64,000 bases of DNA from Heterodera schachtii (lineage: Eukaryota > Nematoda > Chromadorea > Rhabditida > Heteroderidae), in contig SIJG01000011.1 in the NCBI GenBank assembly GCA_023374025.1, positions 1,679,317-1,743,316 on the forward strand, in the 5' to 3' direction. The notes below the pieces were generated by a model. The model was given only the letters and a program-made list of their open reading frames with translations, did not search any database and was not told the origin of the DNA. Below, piece after piece: positions 22,201-35,316 of this stretch; positions within the stretch are counted from its first letter, which is position 1, and each line of letters starts with the position of its first letter. The translations under genes were made by a program, and so were the position numbers.

Positions 22201-25200
22201 CAATTTAGTTAAATGCAAACGATTAGAGTAATTCAGCCTCAAATTTTGCTCACTGTTTTACTCCCCCCCCCCCCCCGAAAAAAATAAATATATTTTGTTT
22301 CGGGGGGGGGGGAATGAAGTGCACCCTGTTTTACGTGTTCTTCCCGACCAATTTGAATCCATTTGCCCATATTTCTGACTCTGATTTCACGGGTCTTTTT
22401 TTATCAATTCGATAAAAATTTCTTTTTTCGAACAATGCCAAGAATTTTTGATTTTTGGTTGAGAAAAAAAGTTACGGTCAAAAAATTTGTCCGGCGACGT
22501 TTCATTCGGCGACCTTTTGTGTCATGTGCTCCCGATAATTAACTGTATTGCTTTTCATAAGGAATATCCCTCGCCTTTCTGTGCGAAATGATATTTAATC
22601 TCCTTTAAATTGTTGGTGACATCCGCTGAAACCGCCGCCTTCCCTCAAACAAATTCGCTTAATTGTATAACCGACAGCATTGGTACAAACAGCGCATTTT
22701 TGTTCATGAAACTTCTTAAAAGGGATGAAAATGGAGTGCGCTAGCCGTCTGACCATTCTCCACTCTTTTCTCGCTCTTTTCTGTCTGTTGTCTGCACTCT
22801 CCATTTTCTCTCTGTTTCTCTTTCTCAATGTCTCTCTTCTGTCTTTCGTCCGCACTCTCTCTCTCTCTCTTCTTCGCTGTCCCTCTCTGTACACGCAAGT
22901 GTCACTACTCGTCTGCTGCCCATTGCCTCTCTTCCGCTCTCTCTCTCTCTCTCTCTTCTTTTTGAGTGCATTTGTCTCTTTCTTCCGCTCTCTCCCTCTC
23001 TCTTTTTTTGAGTGCATTTGTCTCTCTCTTCCGCTCTCCCTCTCTCTCCTCTCTCCTCTTCTCTCAATCCGTTCTCCCTCTCTCTCTCCAATTTTCTCTC
23101 CCTTCTCTGCTGTTGGGCGGTGCTGATTAAATGCAATGGTCTGTCCGTCGTCGGTCGGTTGGTAGTACATTTTCTTCTTTACCTTTTCCTCTTCCTTCCA
23201 CACCAAATACAATATATTTTATTCTTATTCATCCGCTGTAAAGCACAAAATGCATTATGCCGGCGGCGGGTGTCATCCCTTCGTATAAATTTGTTTCCAT
23301 CATTTGACACACGCGGAGGGCTTAATTAATTAATACAAATTTATTTTTCGCAGTAATCACAACCATATGTTTATTTGTCTTTGGTTGGACACTAAATTTA
23401 AAAAATGTGAGTGTGAAATTGATAAAATTCTGTCAAATTAAAGAGTTAATTTGGAAAGCCGGTTTTACAACAACCATTAATTTTAATTGTCCACTAATTA
23501 TTATAGTAAAAAATACTTAACTGGAATTTACAGTATGCCCTCGATATTATTCATGCGCTCATCCCTCTCATTTACCACAATATTCATTATAATTAGTTTA
23601 TTTTTATTTATTTATTTTTACAAAAAAAAGGCAATTTATTTTATGGTTGTAATTTTAATTGAAAATTTAAAGATTGTCGCTGTTTTTTCTTTTTACACAT
23701 TTTTTGTTTTAAATTATCTATTAAAAAACTTACATAATCATTGAACAGGAGCCTACGCCCATCCAACGCCAGGCCATTCCGATCGGTCTCCAAAACCGGG
23801 ACATCATCGGCGTGGCGGAGACCGGCTCCGGCAAAACTGCGGCATTCCTCATCCCGCTGCTTGTCTGGATCACCACCGTGCCGAAGAAGCAGGCGGAGGC
23901 CGTCGCCACCATTGAGGACGCCGCCGACTATGAGCAGGGCCCGTACGCAGTCATTTTGGCGCCCACGCGTGAGCTGGCCCAACAAATTGAGGTGGAGTCA
24001 CACAAGTTTGGCGACCGGCTCGGCGTCCGCACGGTGTCCGTCATTGGCGGTGCCTCGCGCGAGGACCAGGGAATGCGCATGCGCATGGGCGTCGATGTAA
24101 GCGAATTTGTGCGGATTGGTGGGGCGCTAAATTGGATATAATAATGCATTTTGCCGTGCCGTTTTTTGAATTATAAAATTTCTTAAAAATTTCCTAAGTT
24201 TGTAATTATAAAACGCTTTTTAAATATTTAAATTGCAACTCAATTCCCTTCCCATGCCGTTGTGTGTACGCTTTGTCTGCCTAAGCCTAAGAATTTACCC
24301 CTCAGGGGTCCATCCAGTGGGTTAGTCTTCACAAATCCGCCGGATTTCTAACCCTCTCTCCGGGGTGACGGAAGAGGCTTTTCTTTTGCCGCTTGTTCCT
24401 CCTGACCCCCATTCGTACACATTTACAATTGTGCCTCCGGCAAAACAAAATGCCAAATTTCCCGGCGCCAAAACGGGGCTCCGATGGCTGGCACCGTTGC
24501 GTGTCGGTAATCGCCCCGTTTGGCCCAGGGGAATTTGTGGGGCGCAGTTGAGCGACAAAGGCATGGGAAAAGCAAACGGACGACGCACTGGCGAAACCAT
24601 TTCAGCCCAAATTATTGCTGAAATGTTTTTACAGGGCGCGACATTTTTAGGCTTTTTAAAATAAAATAAAACAATTAATTTGAAAATATTTATTCTTGGT
24701 CTGGCATTCATTTTTTCTTGGCGGATTTGGTGTGCCCCAAAAATTTTCTTAAATAAACTGTTTTTTCTGGTTACGAATCATACTTTTAATTACACAAAAT
24801 CGTAAAGATAATCTAATTAAAAGGAAAAAAAAGGTGCGGATTATCGCAATATTTTCTGGCTTTGATTTAAACTTGACGAACTTTATTTGCAGAGCGCGAT
24901 ATTGTTCGGCTTTTCTAAAACAATTTGAAAATGTTGGGTTGCATTTTTCGAAATTCAAACCTATTTAATTGGTTTATGTACCGTATGGGACGGATTTCAG
25001 TGGTGAGAATAACTTAAATTTTGATTTTTGGTTGCGTTTTTTAAAAAAACTTTTTTTACTGAAAATGTTAAATCAAAACATACACACCACACAGATATTT
25101 CTTCCAAACATTCATTTTTTCCTTCACAGATTGTCATCGCAACGCCCGGCCGTCTCGTCGACGTGTTGGAGAACCGTTACATGTCGCTGAACTTGTGCTC

Positions 25201-27910
25201 CTACGTGATCATGGACGAAGCGGACAAAATGTTGGACATGGGCTTCGAGCCGGACGTGAATCGCATTTTGGAGTTCATCCCCGTGACCAACTTGAAGCCG
25301 GACACCGAAGACGCGGAGGACGAAAGCAAACTGATAGCCAACTTGTCGTCAAAGAAGAAGTTCAGACAGGTCGGTTCGGTGTAACTAATTAACTGTTTAT
25401 TGTTGACACATTTTATGTTTAATTTTATTGGTACCCCCTCCAAGACCTACCTCACCAAAATTACCCAAAAAGGTTGCTCAATTTTCTAAAAACCCACAAA
25501 ATTAGCAATTTTTTGGCTAAATCTTTTAAAATGGTAGAAATTCAAATATATTTCCCGTTGAAAAATGTCGGCAAGGCCTGATCCCCTGCTCACAATCATC
25601 AAAAAAATCATTTCGTTTGTTGAAAAATGCGCCTCGAAAAATGGCATGAGAAGCACAAAAAAGGGGGTTATCGCCCGGGGGCCCAAGCCAAAATTCTGGG
25701 ACCAGCCTTTGGTGTGTAACGCTTAAAGGCATATCAAAACCTAATTAAATTTGCTAATTGTAATGAAACCTTGGCATTTTGAAATTTAATTTGATTCACA
25801 CACACACAACAGACTGTGATGTTCACGGCCACAATGAGTTCGGCGGTGGAGCGAATGGCACGCCAATACATGCGACGGCCGGCCATCGTTTACATCGGTT
25901 CGGCCGGACGACCGACGGAGCGCACGGAGCAAATTGTGATGATGATGAGCGAGGAGATGAAGCGCAAAAAGGTGGTGGAGGTGCTCTCGGCGTCCGACCT
26001 GTACAAGCCGCCGATCATCATTTTCGTCAACCAGGTGAGGCGGCCATTTTGGCATTTTGCCAACGAGTCGAACGGCTTATAATAATCAGCCGAACTTTTT
26101 CAATTAATTGGTTTTGGGACTTGCTCATATCGGAAAATTTTGCAAAACTTTTTTAAAAGGGAGCGCATGTGATGGTCATCAAGCGTGCCTCCTCCGGGAA
26201 ACGGGTGCACCCCAAAATTTCGCCGAACGGAATTTCGCCGGCCAAAATTTTGCCGGGACATAATTTCGCCAAAGAAATTTTTTAAAAATTTGGAAATTTT
26301 CTTATAAAAAATTCTAAGATTTTTTTAAAAAAATTTCTAAATTTAATTTTCTTAAATTTTTTGGCGGCGAAATTTTGTCCCGTCCCCCGGGAAACACTTT
26401 AAAATCAAATTTTTATGAAATTTGGCAAAATTTTGAAAAAATAGGATCCTTTTCCTGTCATTACCCTTACAAAACCGAGTCACATTTCCGCTTTCCCACA
26501 CTTTATAAAAAGAAATATGCATTCCTATTTTTGGTATGATGTTTTTTCGTTTTTAAAATGGCAAAAATACGTTTCTTTTTGTTCACATGGCGGAAAATTG
26601 AATTCATACGCACAAAATACAAAACAAAAAGTGGCACTTTGACTTATGCAGGCACATAGCATCACATAATGCTTTTAATTTCTGCTTCCTGTTTACAATT
26701 AGCACTAATTATTATTATTATTTTTTTAAACAAACGGCGAATTGCCTTTGGCTTATGCCAATGAATGCTTTTGTGTGCTTTGTGCTGTATAAGACAGTAA
26801 TTCTCTTGCGATTATTAGCTGCCGCCGTTATGCCTTTGGCATTTTTGCTCAATCATTTAATTGCATGTTATTGGCTCTTCTTCTTTTTTTTTTATTTGGC
26901 AAATCCCCCGAGGGCACAGACATTTTCACTTTGATAATTTCTGTCTTGCAAATTTTTTTATTTAACTCGATAGTTTGCTCATTATTATATTTGGCCATTT
27001 CGTCATAAAATTTATTTATAATTTTTCCCATTAAATATAAATAAATTCCCCCATTTTTTCCCACAGAAAAAAGGCGCCGATTTGCTGGGCAAAGGCCTGC
27101 AGAAGATTGGGTTCAACCCGTGCATTTTGCACGGTGGCAAAGGCCAGGAGGCCCGTGAGTACGCGCTGGACGCACTCAAAAATGGCACCCGCGACATTCT
27201 GGTGGCAACGGATGTGGCCGGACGTGGTCTCGATGTGAAGGACGTGTCGCTGGTGTTGAACTACGACATGGCAAAATCCATTGAGGACTACACGCATCGC
27301 ATTGGACGCACAGGTGGGCATGGCATTTCTCGTGTGCACAAATGAGTCGGGAAGACGGGAGTCTCGAGATCAGGCTCATAGCCAGAGGGGGGTCACGTTA
27401 GATACCAAAATGGTCAAAATTTTATTATTGTGAAACAGGCTAATCCTATTTTTCTCCGATGCTGAAAATTTTGAAAATTACACGACGAAAAATTCTTGAG
27501 TCTGAAGATAAAAAAGCTATTAGGGTGTCCTTCCCGAAATTGTTTATGAATACGGGTTTGTTTGCTTGAGACTGCAGCCATGGACTATCCATTTTCCAAT
27601 TATTATATTTTTTGCTTTCCGAAATTTATAAATTATCGAGAAAAGCCCCATTCAAATTAAATTGTTTGTCGTAAATGTTATTATTGGCATTCCGTTCTTT
27701 TCTTTCCAAGGTCGTGCCGGCAAGAAGGGCAAATCGATCACCTTTTTGACGCCGGAGGACAAGGAGGTGTTCTACGACCTGAAGCAGTGTCTGCTCGAGA
27801 GTCCCGTGTCGAACTGTCCGATGGAGTTGGCCAACCATCCCGACGCACAGAACAAGCCGGGCACAATTGTACAGAAGCGAAGGCAGGACGAGATGCTGTT
27901 CAAAAATTAA
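19278..27910 (+). CDS. ddx-23: DEAD-box RNA helicase DDX23/PRP28, U5 snRNP splicing factor
   Basis: Ten exons: 19278-19358, 19410-19542, 20181-20372, 21068-21320, 21874-22093, 23749-24096, 25130-25369, 25813-26034, 27067-27313 and 27711-27910, all GT-AG, giving 711 residues. The N-terminal third is charged with an RS/RE-rich block (exon 3), followed by the family-specific NWEE linker. Helicase motifs appear in order: Q motif ([14 protein letters not shown], ~290), I (AETGSGKT, ~316), Ia (PTRELAQQ), Ib (TPGR), II (DEAD, ~439), III as TAT, IV (IIIFVNQ), V ([10 protein letters not shown]) and VI (HRIGRTGR). The family swaps U1 for U6 at the 5' splice site during spliceosome activation. Length agrees with the nematode orthologue. 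Start Met is the first in the first exon. An AATAAA lies near 28307. Introns carry CT-rich and foldback repeats. No broken motif. Confidence 0.97.
22261..22313. repeat. Poly-C / poly-G hairpin in a ddx-23 intron
   Basis: A run of about 14 C followed by GAAA, an A/T loop of about 17 bp, TTTC and a run of 10 G. The C and G runs and the flanking GAAA/TTTC are complementary, so a stable hairpin is possible. It lies in intron 5 (22094-23748). Confidence 0.8.
22725..23115. repeat. CT-rich low-complexity tract in a ddx-23 intron
   Basis: About 390 bp of CTCTCT/TTTCTC repeats on the plus strand. The long charged (Arg/Glu) minus-strand frame through it (to about 23212) is a by-product of the repeat, not a gene. 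Confidence 0.8.
26200..26395. repeat. Inverted repeat with AAATTTCGCCGGC-type core in a ddx-23 intron
   Basis: The segment opens with TCCGGGAAACGGGTGCACC and repeated AAATTTCGCCG words and closes with complementary GGCGGCGAAATTTTGTC and CCCGGGAAAC. Similar GCCGCCGA...TTTTTT words recur at about 28000 and 34985-35165, so this is probably a dispersed foldback family. Confidence 0.55.
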
Positions 27911-28453
27911 TGTTGTGTCCTCCTCCTCTTCCCACTCGTCTATATTTTTTTTTGCCCGCCAATATGTGATGGATTCAAAAGGCCGAACCTTCTCTGGCGG
28001 GATAAAATCTCGCCGCCGAATTTTTTTAGAAAATTTTTAAGAAAATTTCAAGAAAAAAAAAATTCGCTAAATTTTCCACGATTTTTTTTTTTGAAATTGT
28101 ATGATGAATTACTAAGTTTTTCGAAAACTTTTCCAAAAATCACTGAAAACATTTCAAAAAAATTTTTCTTGAAATTTTATTAAAAAATTTTCTTTGATTT
28201 TTCTCGAAATTTTTTTGTGAAAATTAAAGAAAATGGCACGAGATTTTGCCATGTGACCAATTCTCCCTCCTCACCTCTATCGCTCTCCTCCATTTTGCAT
28301 ATTGCGAATAAAACACTGACTTTTTAAAGCCGATTTTTCACTTATTTTTTTCCTTGTTGGAAGGGTAACAATTTGTCCGGCTTATTCATTTTTCTATCTT
28401 AAAATTTAACTCGCTTAATTTTTGTTTTTGTTATTTATTATGTAAAGCAGCAA
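27911..28453. other. Intergenic region between ddx-23 and mdt-15
   Basis: About 540 bp holding the ddx-23 3' UTR (AATAAA near 28307) and the mdt-15 promoter. A/T-rich with short inverted AAATTTTTT words. The spacing is too wide to argue for a trans-spliced operon. Confidence 0.5.
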
Positions 28454-30152
28454 ATGTCAGCAACAACAGTGCCAAACGGTGGTGGTGGGCCCGGGGAGGG
28501 TGGCGGCGGTGGCGCGACTTTGGTGGCCGAAGCCGATTGGCCGTCGCAGTCCTTCCGGGACAATGTCATCAACCGACTGTAAGTTAACGGTGGACAAATT
28601 TGAAAGCATTTTAAGGAATATAGTCGGGGAAGATTTCGGCTTTTGGTGGTACCTCTCTCGGGCGATGATTTCAATGTTCTCCCTTTTTAACATTTTTTCA
28701 CTGAAAATTGCTATTTTTGTGGGTTTTTGGCAAAATTTACGACCTTTGGGAGAATTTGGGCTACCATAAAGAAAATAAAATTTTTATCGGTAACGGAAAC
28801 ATTTTTCTTGATAAGCTATTTTTGCAGTAGTTCATCCTTTTACAGTGAACCTGAATTGGCACGGAATCGTCAGAATGCGCCGAATTTACCGGTGAGTCAT
28901 CATTTCACGATTGTTCGAATTTGCTCTTACAATTTCATCACAGGTCCCTGGCGATGCCCGACAGGTCGGCGGTGCCATTTTAAAATCATTTTTTTTACCG
29001 TTTTTAATTTCCAGGTGGAGGATTACGTCTTCCAAAAGTGCAGCAGCAAAGACGAGTACATGAGGACGATTGCGAAAGTGAGTCAGTTGCAATGTTTCAA
29101 AATTTGCAATTTTTCATTGTTTTATCCAATTAAAATTCCAACAAAACTTTATGCCGGCCGGTTCAAAATTTCGTAAATCCTGCTTTTGTTTGGCACATTA
29201 ATGCCGTAATTGTTTCATTTCTAGGTAATCAATGCGATCAATTGCAACTCGAAGAGCAGCGCCGTGTCCCCCGTGTTCCAACAGCAGCAACTTGGCGGCG
29301 GCGGTGTGCCAAAACAGTCCGTGACACCCCAAAGTGTCCAGTCGCAGGGCTCTCCGGCGACGGGCACAATCACTGCCACGGGCGGCACGGTTGTCGCTGC
29401 TTCGGCGGTCACTTCGTCCGCCTACAAAGTGTGTGTTTGTTTGGGTGGAGGGGAGAGCAGCTCAAACCAAATTGATGCGAATCCATGCCATGTCATGTTC
29501 ACAATCAGCTGTTTTTGAGAAATTTTTTTTTTCAAAATGAGTTTTTTGGTTGGGATACAATCGTCCGTCCCGGAAATCTTATTTTTCTTAAAGAGTTCCC
29601 AATTACCCCATTTTCTTGACGCAATTGGCAATGTTTCAATGGATTCCCTCACATTTGCGCCGTCGATATTTGCACTAAATCGGGTTCAAATTCGTGTTGT
29701 TTATAACAGGTTTCAAGTTAAGAAAATGAAAACAATATCTCGATATACAAAAAGAAATCAGAAATTAAATGGTTGAACATTTTTAATTGTTTTAAAAAAT
29801 TATTTAAAAATGAAGACTAACGAGTGTAAAATCTTTTCCTGTCGACACTCTCTTACCTAATGCTGATTATGCTATGTGGGATTGAAAAAGCATGCATTTT
29901 ACAACCTGATTTCAGCGCGGAGCCAAAAAAAACAAAAAATACTAGTGGTTTTGCGCCGAAAAAGCACTATTTTTCCATTTTGGGCTCAAATCTTCAAAAA
30001 ATAATGGTCTAATTGGGGCCCGACGGTGCCGATAGGAAAAATTTTTGGAAAATTAAATGCAATATGATAAGAAAATGTGCAAAATTTTCAGAAAATTTGC
30101 CCATTTGCTTGAAAATTTTTTGATTTTTCATTTCGGGGGGGGGGGGGGGCAC

Positions 30153-30186
<34 letters not shown>

Positions 30187-33100
30187 TAGATACGGGCCTG
30201 CGTTGCTCTATGTTTTCTAAAATTAAGGATAGTCCGTCCATTCAGTTGTTAAACCAATTTTCTCCAAAATTTCAGGTGCCTCCCGACCCACAGCCAACGC
30301 ATCAGCAACAACAGCAGCAGCAAAGGATGGCCGCTGTTGCCCAACATCAGCAACAAATTGGCGCCGCCGATGCCTTCCATCAATCGATGGGACAGCCGCC
30401 GCCGGCGATGTCTTCCGCGCCGTCCGTGGCCATGGCGGCGTCCGGCACGACCGCTGCCGCAGTAATGTCAGGCGCAACGTCACATGCTGGCACTGTCGTC
30501 GACGCGAAGGATGTTGCGGGTGTAATTAGCATCAGCAACTTCCAACCAGCGCACCAGCAGCAACAGTACCCATGTATGTGTTGGTAGTTGCTACCGTACT
30601 TTTCTGGGGCCTCTTTCCATGGATGACCAATTTGTTTAGCCATTTTTCTCGAGAGTCTCGTGCATTTTGCCCTAATTTGGCAATTAGCATGGAAATAATT
30701 TTGAGAAAGAGCGAAAAAGAATGTTCGTACGTACTGTCCAAATCTTCCCGTCAACTTTTAAAATTTTCGTTTTCAGACAGCACAGCGCCGTCCGTTGGTC
30801 AGCCAATCACAATGGCGACAAGCAGTGCGAGTGCAGCCGCTTACCCGGTGACCACGCCTCAACTGATGGTGGGCACGGCCGGTGGTGGCAAAATGCCGAA
30901 CGCCGCCGTCAACGCGCAACAAATGCAGCAGCAACGGCACTGGCAAAGACAGCAGCAGCAAGAGCAGATGCAGGTGAGGGGGTCAATTCGAGGGGGAAAC
31001 CCGCTAAAATTTTGTTTAAAAACTATGTTTTTAGCATTTACTTTTTTTAGAGATTTTTCCCAGTTAGAAAAATGTTGTTTTTTAAGCAATTGTTTTTACT
31101 ATCACTGGTTTGAACGGTTCCCGAGTGAGAGTGTTTGTGTGCGCATCCTAATGTTTTTCCGTTTGCAGCACCACCATCCTCCCGGCAACATGCCGGCAAC
31201 GACGCTTCACCAACAGCAACAACAGTTCAGTGCCGGCGGTGCCGGAGGCCCATTCATGGGCCCACCGCATCAACAGCAACAGGCGATGATGCCGGGTGTC
31301 GCCGCTGCAATGGCCCAGCAGTACAGCGGTGCCGCCGCGGGGTTCGACTACCCGCCAACTTTGGCACCCGAAATTGTGCAACAGCTGAAGGCACTTGGGG
31401 AGGAGGAACGGACCGTACTACGAGAAGGTGTGCCAACTGCAGCAATTCGTCGGCTTCCTGCACAATTCACAGAACAAATACGCGGCCGACCAGGCGATGG
31501 TTGGTCATTTTTGAACAGAATTTAAAATGGGAGATTTGCCAGAAATTGAGCATCCTTTTGCACCGCATTTTTTCAGCTCCGCCGTATCAACACAATGCTT
31601 TCGGTGTTGCGCTTCGAATGGTAAAATAATTCTTTCTAATAAATTCCCATTCTGCCACCACAATTCCTGTATATTATATATTTCCACAGTTTTGTGGGCG
31701 TCAAGGAACTGTTCGACATTGAATTTGTGCTCCGACGGATGATGTCGTCGCACCACCACCAACAACAACAAATGCCATCCTCCGCCGCGTCGATGATGTT
31801 CAGCGCCACACAGCCGCACCCGGCCGTGTACCCGCAACCGTCGTCCATGGCACAACCGCAGCAGCAGCAACAGCAAATGATGATGGAGCAAAATGTATGA
31901 GGGAGGGAGGAACAGCGGATCAACGCGGCGAGGGGGGGGGGGGGGTCAAATTCAGCAGGATTTAGACGGACAATATCAAACTCGTACTGCGCGACTCGTA
32001 CTGTTTTCCGACAAAAAAATCGTCATAACTTTTTTCAAATTAAACATTTTCATAACTTTTGAAACCAATAAAATTTTCTTGAATTTTGTATGGAAATAGT
32101 GAATTTTAGGGCTATAGGATGATACCAAGAATGTTTAATTTGGTGGTCGATAAACAGTACAAGTCGGGGCAGTACGAGTTGAGTTTCTACCGATTTCAAC
32201 TCTTCGAGTCCGATCCCGAAATTGTCAAACAAAAAGAAGGACTTTCGCAATTCTAGGTACAGTATCAAAGAAATTACTCGGCACAGATGCCGCCATATGG
32301 TCCGGCTCACAACCAACAGCAACAAATGATGCCACCGTCGGCGATCGGCGCTGTTCCACCGGGTGCAGCCGCAATGAACAATTGGATGGACTGGAACTCG
32401 GCAGCGGCGATGCCACCACGCGGCAATTACCCGGTGGCGCCGACGAACGCCATGAAGGCCGGGCACACCGACGGGCGCGTACATTCCGCCGCAGAGTGGA
32501 GGAATGATGCCACCACCTGCTGGCCAGGTGCCGTACTACGCCGGTGGAATGCCCACGTCGACCGCTGCTGCGCACGGTCAACCGATGGAACCGACGGCAT
32601 ACCATCAGCAACAACAGCACCAACATTACCAAGCCGTTCAGCAGCAGTACACAAATTACCACCAGCAGCAGCAGCCGAACATGATGTACAACTCACAGCA
32701 ACAGCAACAAATGCTCTTCCATCAGCAGCAGCAACAACTCCAGCAACAGATGATGATGCAGCAGAGGCAGCAACAGCATCGCCAAATGGTCGCGGCGGCA
32801 ACGGCACCACCGGCGGCAGGGACAACACAGCACAAAGCAGAATTTGGCGGAGTCCAAGCAGGACAACCGACGGCGCAAATGGGAAACTACGCGTCGTCAA
32901 CAGCTGGTGGTGGTGGCATGGCGGCGGACGGTCCGTCGGCAGTGAGTTCGGTTGCACAACAACAACACCAATGGCCTGGCAGTGTGACGCCTGTTGAGGA
33001 CCTTTACGTACGTTTTCAACGGATGGGTTGTTTTTGGGAAGAACAAAAATGTTTGGGAATTTGTTTTACCATTTTTTGGTGTCCCCATTTCTCCCGTATT

Positions 33101-35316
33101 AACTAACCATCGGTCGCCATGTATGACAATTGACTTAAAACATTTCAATAAAACTTTTCGACAGAAATTAGTATTTTTAAGAGCTCGATGGACGATTTGC
33201 TGCCCGTGCCGAGTGAACAGAGGGAATCTGCTGGCCATTTTGGTGGTGCCGTCACCTCATCCGCTAACATGGCGGCGATGGGCAGTGGAGGCGGTATTGG
33301 CAAAGTGACGGTGAATATTTTGCACCTGCCGGAAATGGTCCGCGGCGAACTGAACAGCGTGGAGCAGCGCTTCCAATTCGACCCGACCGTTGAGCTGAAC
33401 ACGGAGGCCAACGCATTCATCGTCAAATGCATTCTGAGTGAGTGTTTGACCGCCCACCGGGCCAAAGACACGGGGAGGGAATCTGTTTGCTATTCGTCCC
33501 GAAAATTTAATTTCTTGGATTGCCGCCAAATCGACAAAATAGAAAATTTTGCGGCTTTTCGCCGATAGTTCTGGCTAGGGTTGCTCCCCGTCCCCGAGCT
33601 CCCCGGTCCCCGACCCCGATCCCCGACTTTTTTGGGCCTATTCCCCGCCCCGACCCCCGACATGTCGCTCCCCGAGGTCCCCGGTCCCCGACTTTTTGCC
33701 CCCCGACTCCCCGACACTAATTCGGGGAATTGGGGACTCCGAGCGTTGTAAAAATTTAAAAAGTTAATTCAACAACGAAGGGGGGAAAGGTTGAAAATTT
33801 ATGAAATTTTGAACAAATTTTCTTAATAAAATTAATTAGAAATTCAGAAAAACTTTTCGGCGGCACCTATCGGCACCGCCGGCCCCCCAAAACTCCAAAT
33901 TTTTTGTCAGATTTTGTCCAAAAATCACCAATTTTTGCAATTTTTTGAGCCATTTTTTTAAGAAAATTAAGTAGGGTTCGCAGATCTGAGGCTTTAGCCT
34001 CATTGAAACCCCAAAATAAAGAATTTTTTTAATGAAAATATGCTAAAAATATGGTCAAAATTCTTAATTTTTCCCCCGGCGACGCCTATCGGCACCGCCG
34101 GACCATAAAAATCCTTTATTTTTAGCAAAAAATTGCTCAAATTGGTCATGGGCAATCAAAAATATCATATTTGAAAATTTTAAACGTCTTTTGAAGAAAA
34201 TGAGACTTTTGCCAAAAAAAAAATAAGATTTTAGTATCAAAATATGAAATTTTAAGAAACAGAATAATTTTCGTCGCTACCCCAAAATCAGAACATTCTT
34301 ATAAATAAGAACAAATGGAAGCCCTGGTTTAAAGGCCAGCTTGGACTCACTCTTACTGGCGCTAACGAAATCAGATGATTAAAGTGAAAAAATGAACATT
34401 TACGAGCATTTAAAAAGAAAAAAAAATGGTTTTTGGGTTAAAATAAAATTTGGTCATTCCCCGATCGGGGTCCCCGACCCCCGACAATTGAGCTCCTCCC
34501 CGCCCCGACCCCCGACATGTCGACCCCCGAGGTCCCCGGCCCCCGACATTTTGCCCCCCGAGGGCTCGGGGAGCAACCCTAGTTCTGGCAAAAATTCAAT
34601 TTTTTTTTTATTTTTTATCTAAAAATGAGTTCTTTCCGTTTTTAGAGCGTGAACAAGTGCCACCGCTGCGTCTGGTCATTCCGCGCAATTACCCGGCCGG
34701 CACAGTGACTGTGGAGAGAACGGCATTGGATTTGGGTAAGTGAATATTGTAATTAATTTTCAATTTCGAATGATTACCAAAAAATAATAATTTATTTTCT
34801 CCATAATGTGATAAAATGGCATTTTTAAATAAATATTTCTGAATGTCACAGATTCGTTCTCATTTGATGACCTGCAAAACGCAATCCATGACGAATTGGA
34901 CAAACAGCCGGCTCAAGGGATCACCGACACTTTGAATGTTTGGGTAACATTTAAGTCATTTTTTATTGGGATGAGGCAAAATCGCCGCCGGATTCTTTTT
35001 AAAGATAATAAACTTATTTTTATAAGAAAATTTTAAAAAAATGGATTTTTTATGATGAGTTACCAAGTTTTTTTTAATTCCCCAAAAATTGCTGAAAAAA
35101 TTTCAGTAAATTTTTTTATTTTTAGTTTGAAAATTTTGAGAAATTTCGGCGGCTAAATTTGGGGTACACCCATTTTTTATATACACAAACCCGCAAAAAA
35201 CATTAGCATTCGCTTTACTCCAAAATTTTCTCCAGGACAACACCGTTCAGCAGTTCTATTCCGGCCAAATGCCGCAGTCCAATTACCAAGATTTTGCCGG
35301 ATTTTCCAACTTTTGA
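28454..35316 (+). CDS. mdt-15: Mediator complex subunit MDT-15/MED15
   Basis: Fifteen exons: 28454-28578, 28846-28891, 28944-28964, 29015-29077, 29225-29428, 30276-30573, 30777-30973, 31169-31499, 31577-31620, 31690-31894, 32257-33007, 33182-33437, 34646-34735, 34852-34943 and 35236-35316; about 933 residues. Residues ~28-105 form the KIX domain ([53 protein letters not shown]), which binds activators of lipid and stress genes (SBP-1, NHR-49 in C. elegans). The middle is Gln/Pro/Met-rich. A helical segment ([15 protein letters not shown]) and the conserved C-terminus ([41 protein letters not shown]) match MED15. Exon 3 is a 21-nt microexon (VPGDARQ). Two exons have one base too many, at GGGG 31397-31400 and GGG 32461-32463; removing one G in each restores frame and phase. 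Confidence 0.95.
30135..30186. repeat. G15-CACGTG-C31 palindrome in an mdt-15 intron
   Basis: 15 G (30135-30149) are followed directly by CACGTG (30150-30155) and then 31 C (30156-30186). The first 36 bp are a perfect palindrome centred on an E-box hexamer. It lies in intron 29429-30275. Confidence 0.95.
31979..32182. repeat. Foldback element, CTCGTACTG-ended family (copy 1)
   Basis: Begins CTCGTACTGCGCGACTCGTACTG and ends CAGTACAAGTCGGGGCAGTACGAGTT, so the ends are inverted and internally doubled. The interior contains CGTCATAACTTTT and GATACCAAGAATGTT words. It lies in the mdt-15 intron 31895-32256. Related copies are at 46729-46957 and 52404-52606. Confidence 0.65.
33576..34581. mobile_element. 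hAT-like non-autonomous element in an mdt-15 intron
   Basis: A 1006-bp element with inverted ends TAGGGTTGCTCCCCG / CGGGGAGCAACCCTA, flanked by a perfect 8-bp direct repeat GTTCTGGC (33568-33575 and 34582-34589). Subterminal regions are full of CCCCGA/CCCCGAC repeats on both sides, typical of transposase-binding arrays. It also contains two copies of a CCTATCGGCACCGCCGG word. No transposase frame. The 8-bp duplication and TAGGGTTG-type ends fit hAT. It occupies most of the intron 33438-34645 and leaves the splice sites intact. Confidence 0.85.

Noticed and set aside
22595..23212. 205-codon Arg/Glu-rich minus-strand frame
   Set aside because: It is the complement of the CT-rich low-complexity tract in a ddx-23 intron.
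12500..32470. Programmed +1 frameshifting in TMEM33 and mdt-15
   Set aside because: No shared slippery sequence or stop-codon context; the sites share only a G run, and an opposite-sign change occurs in SPOP, so sequence error is simpler.
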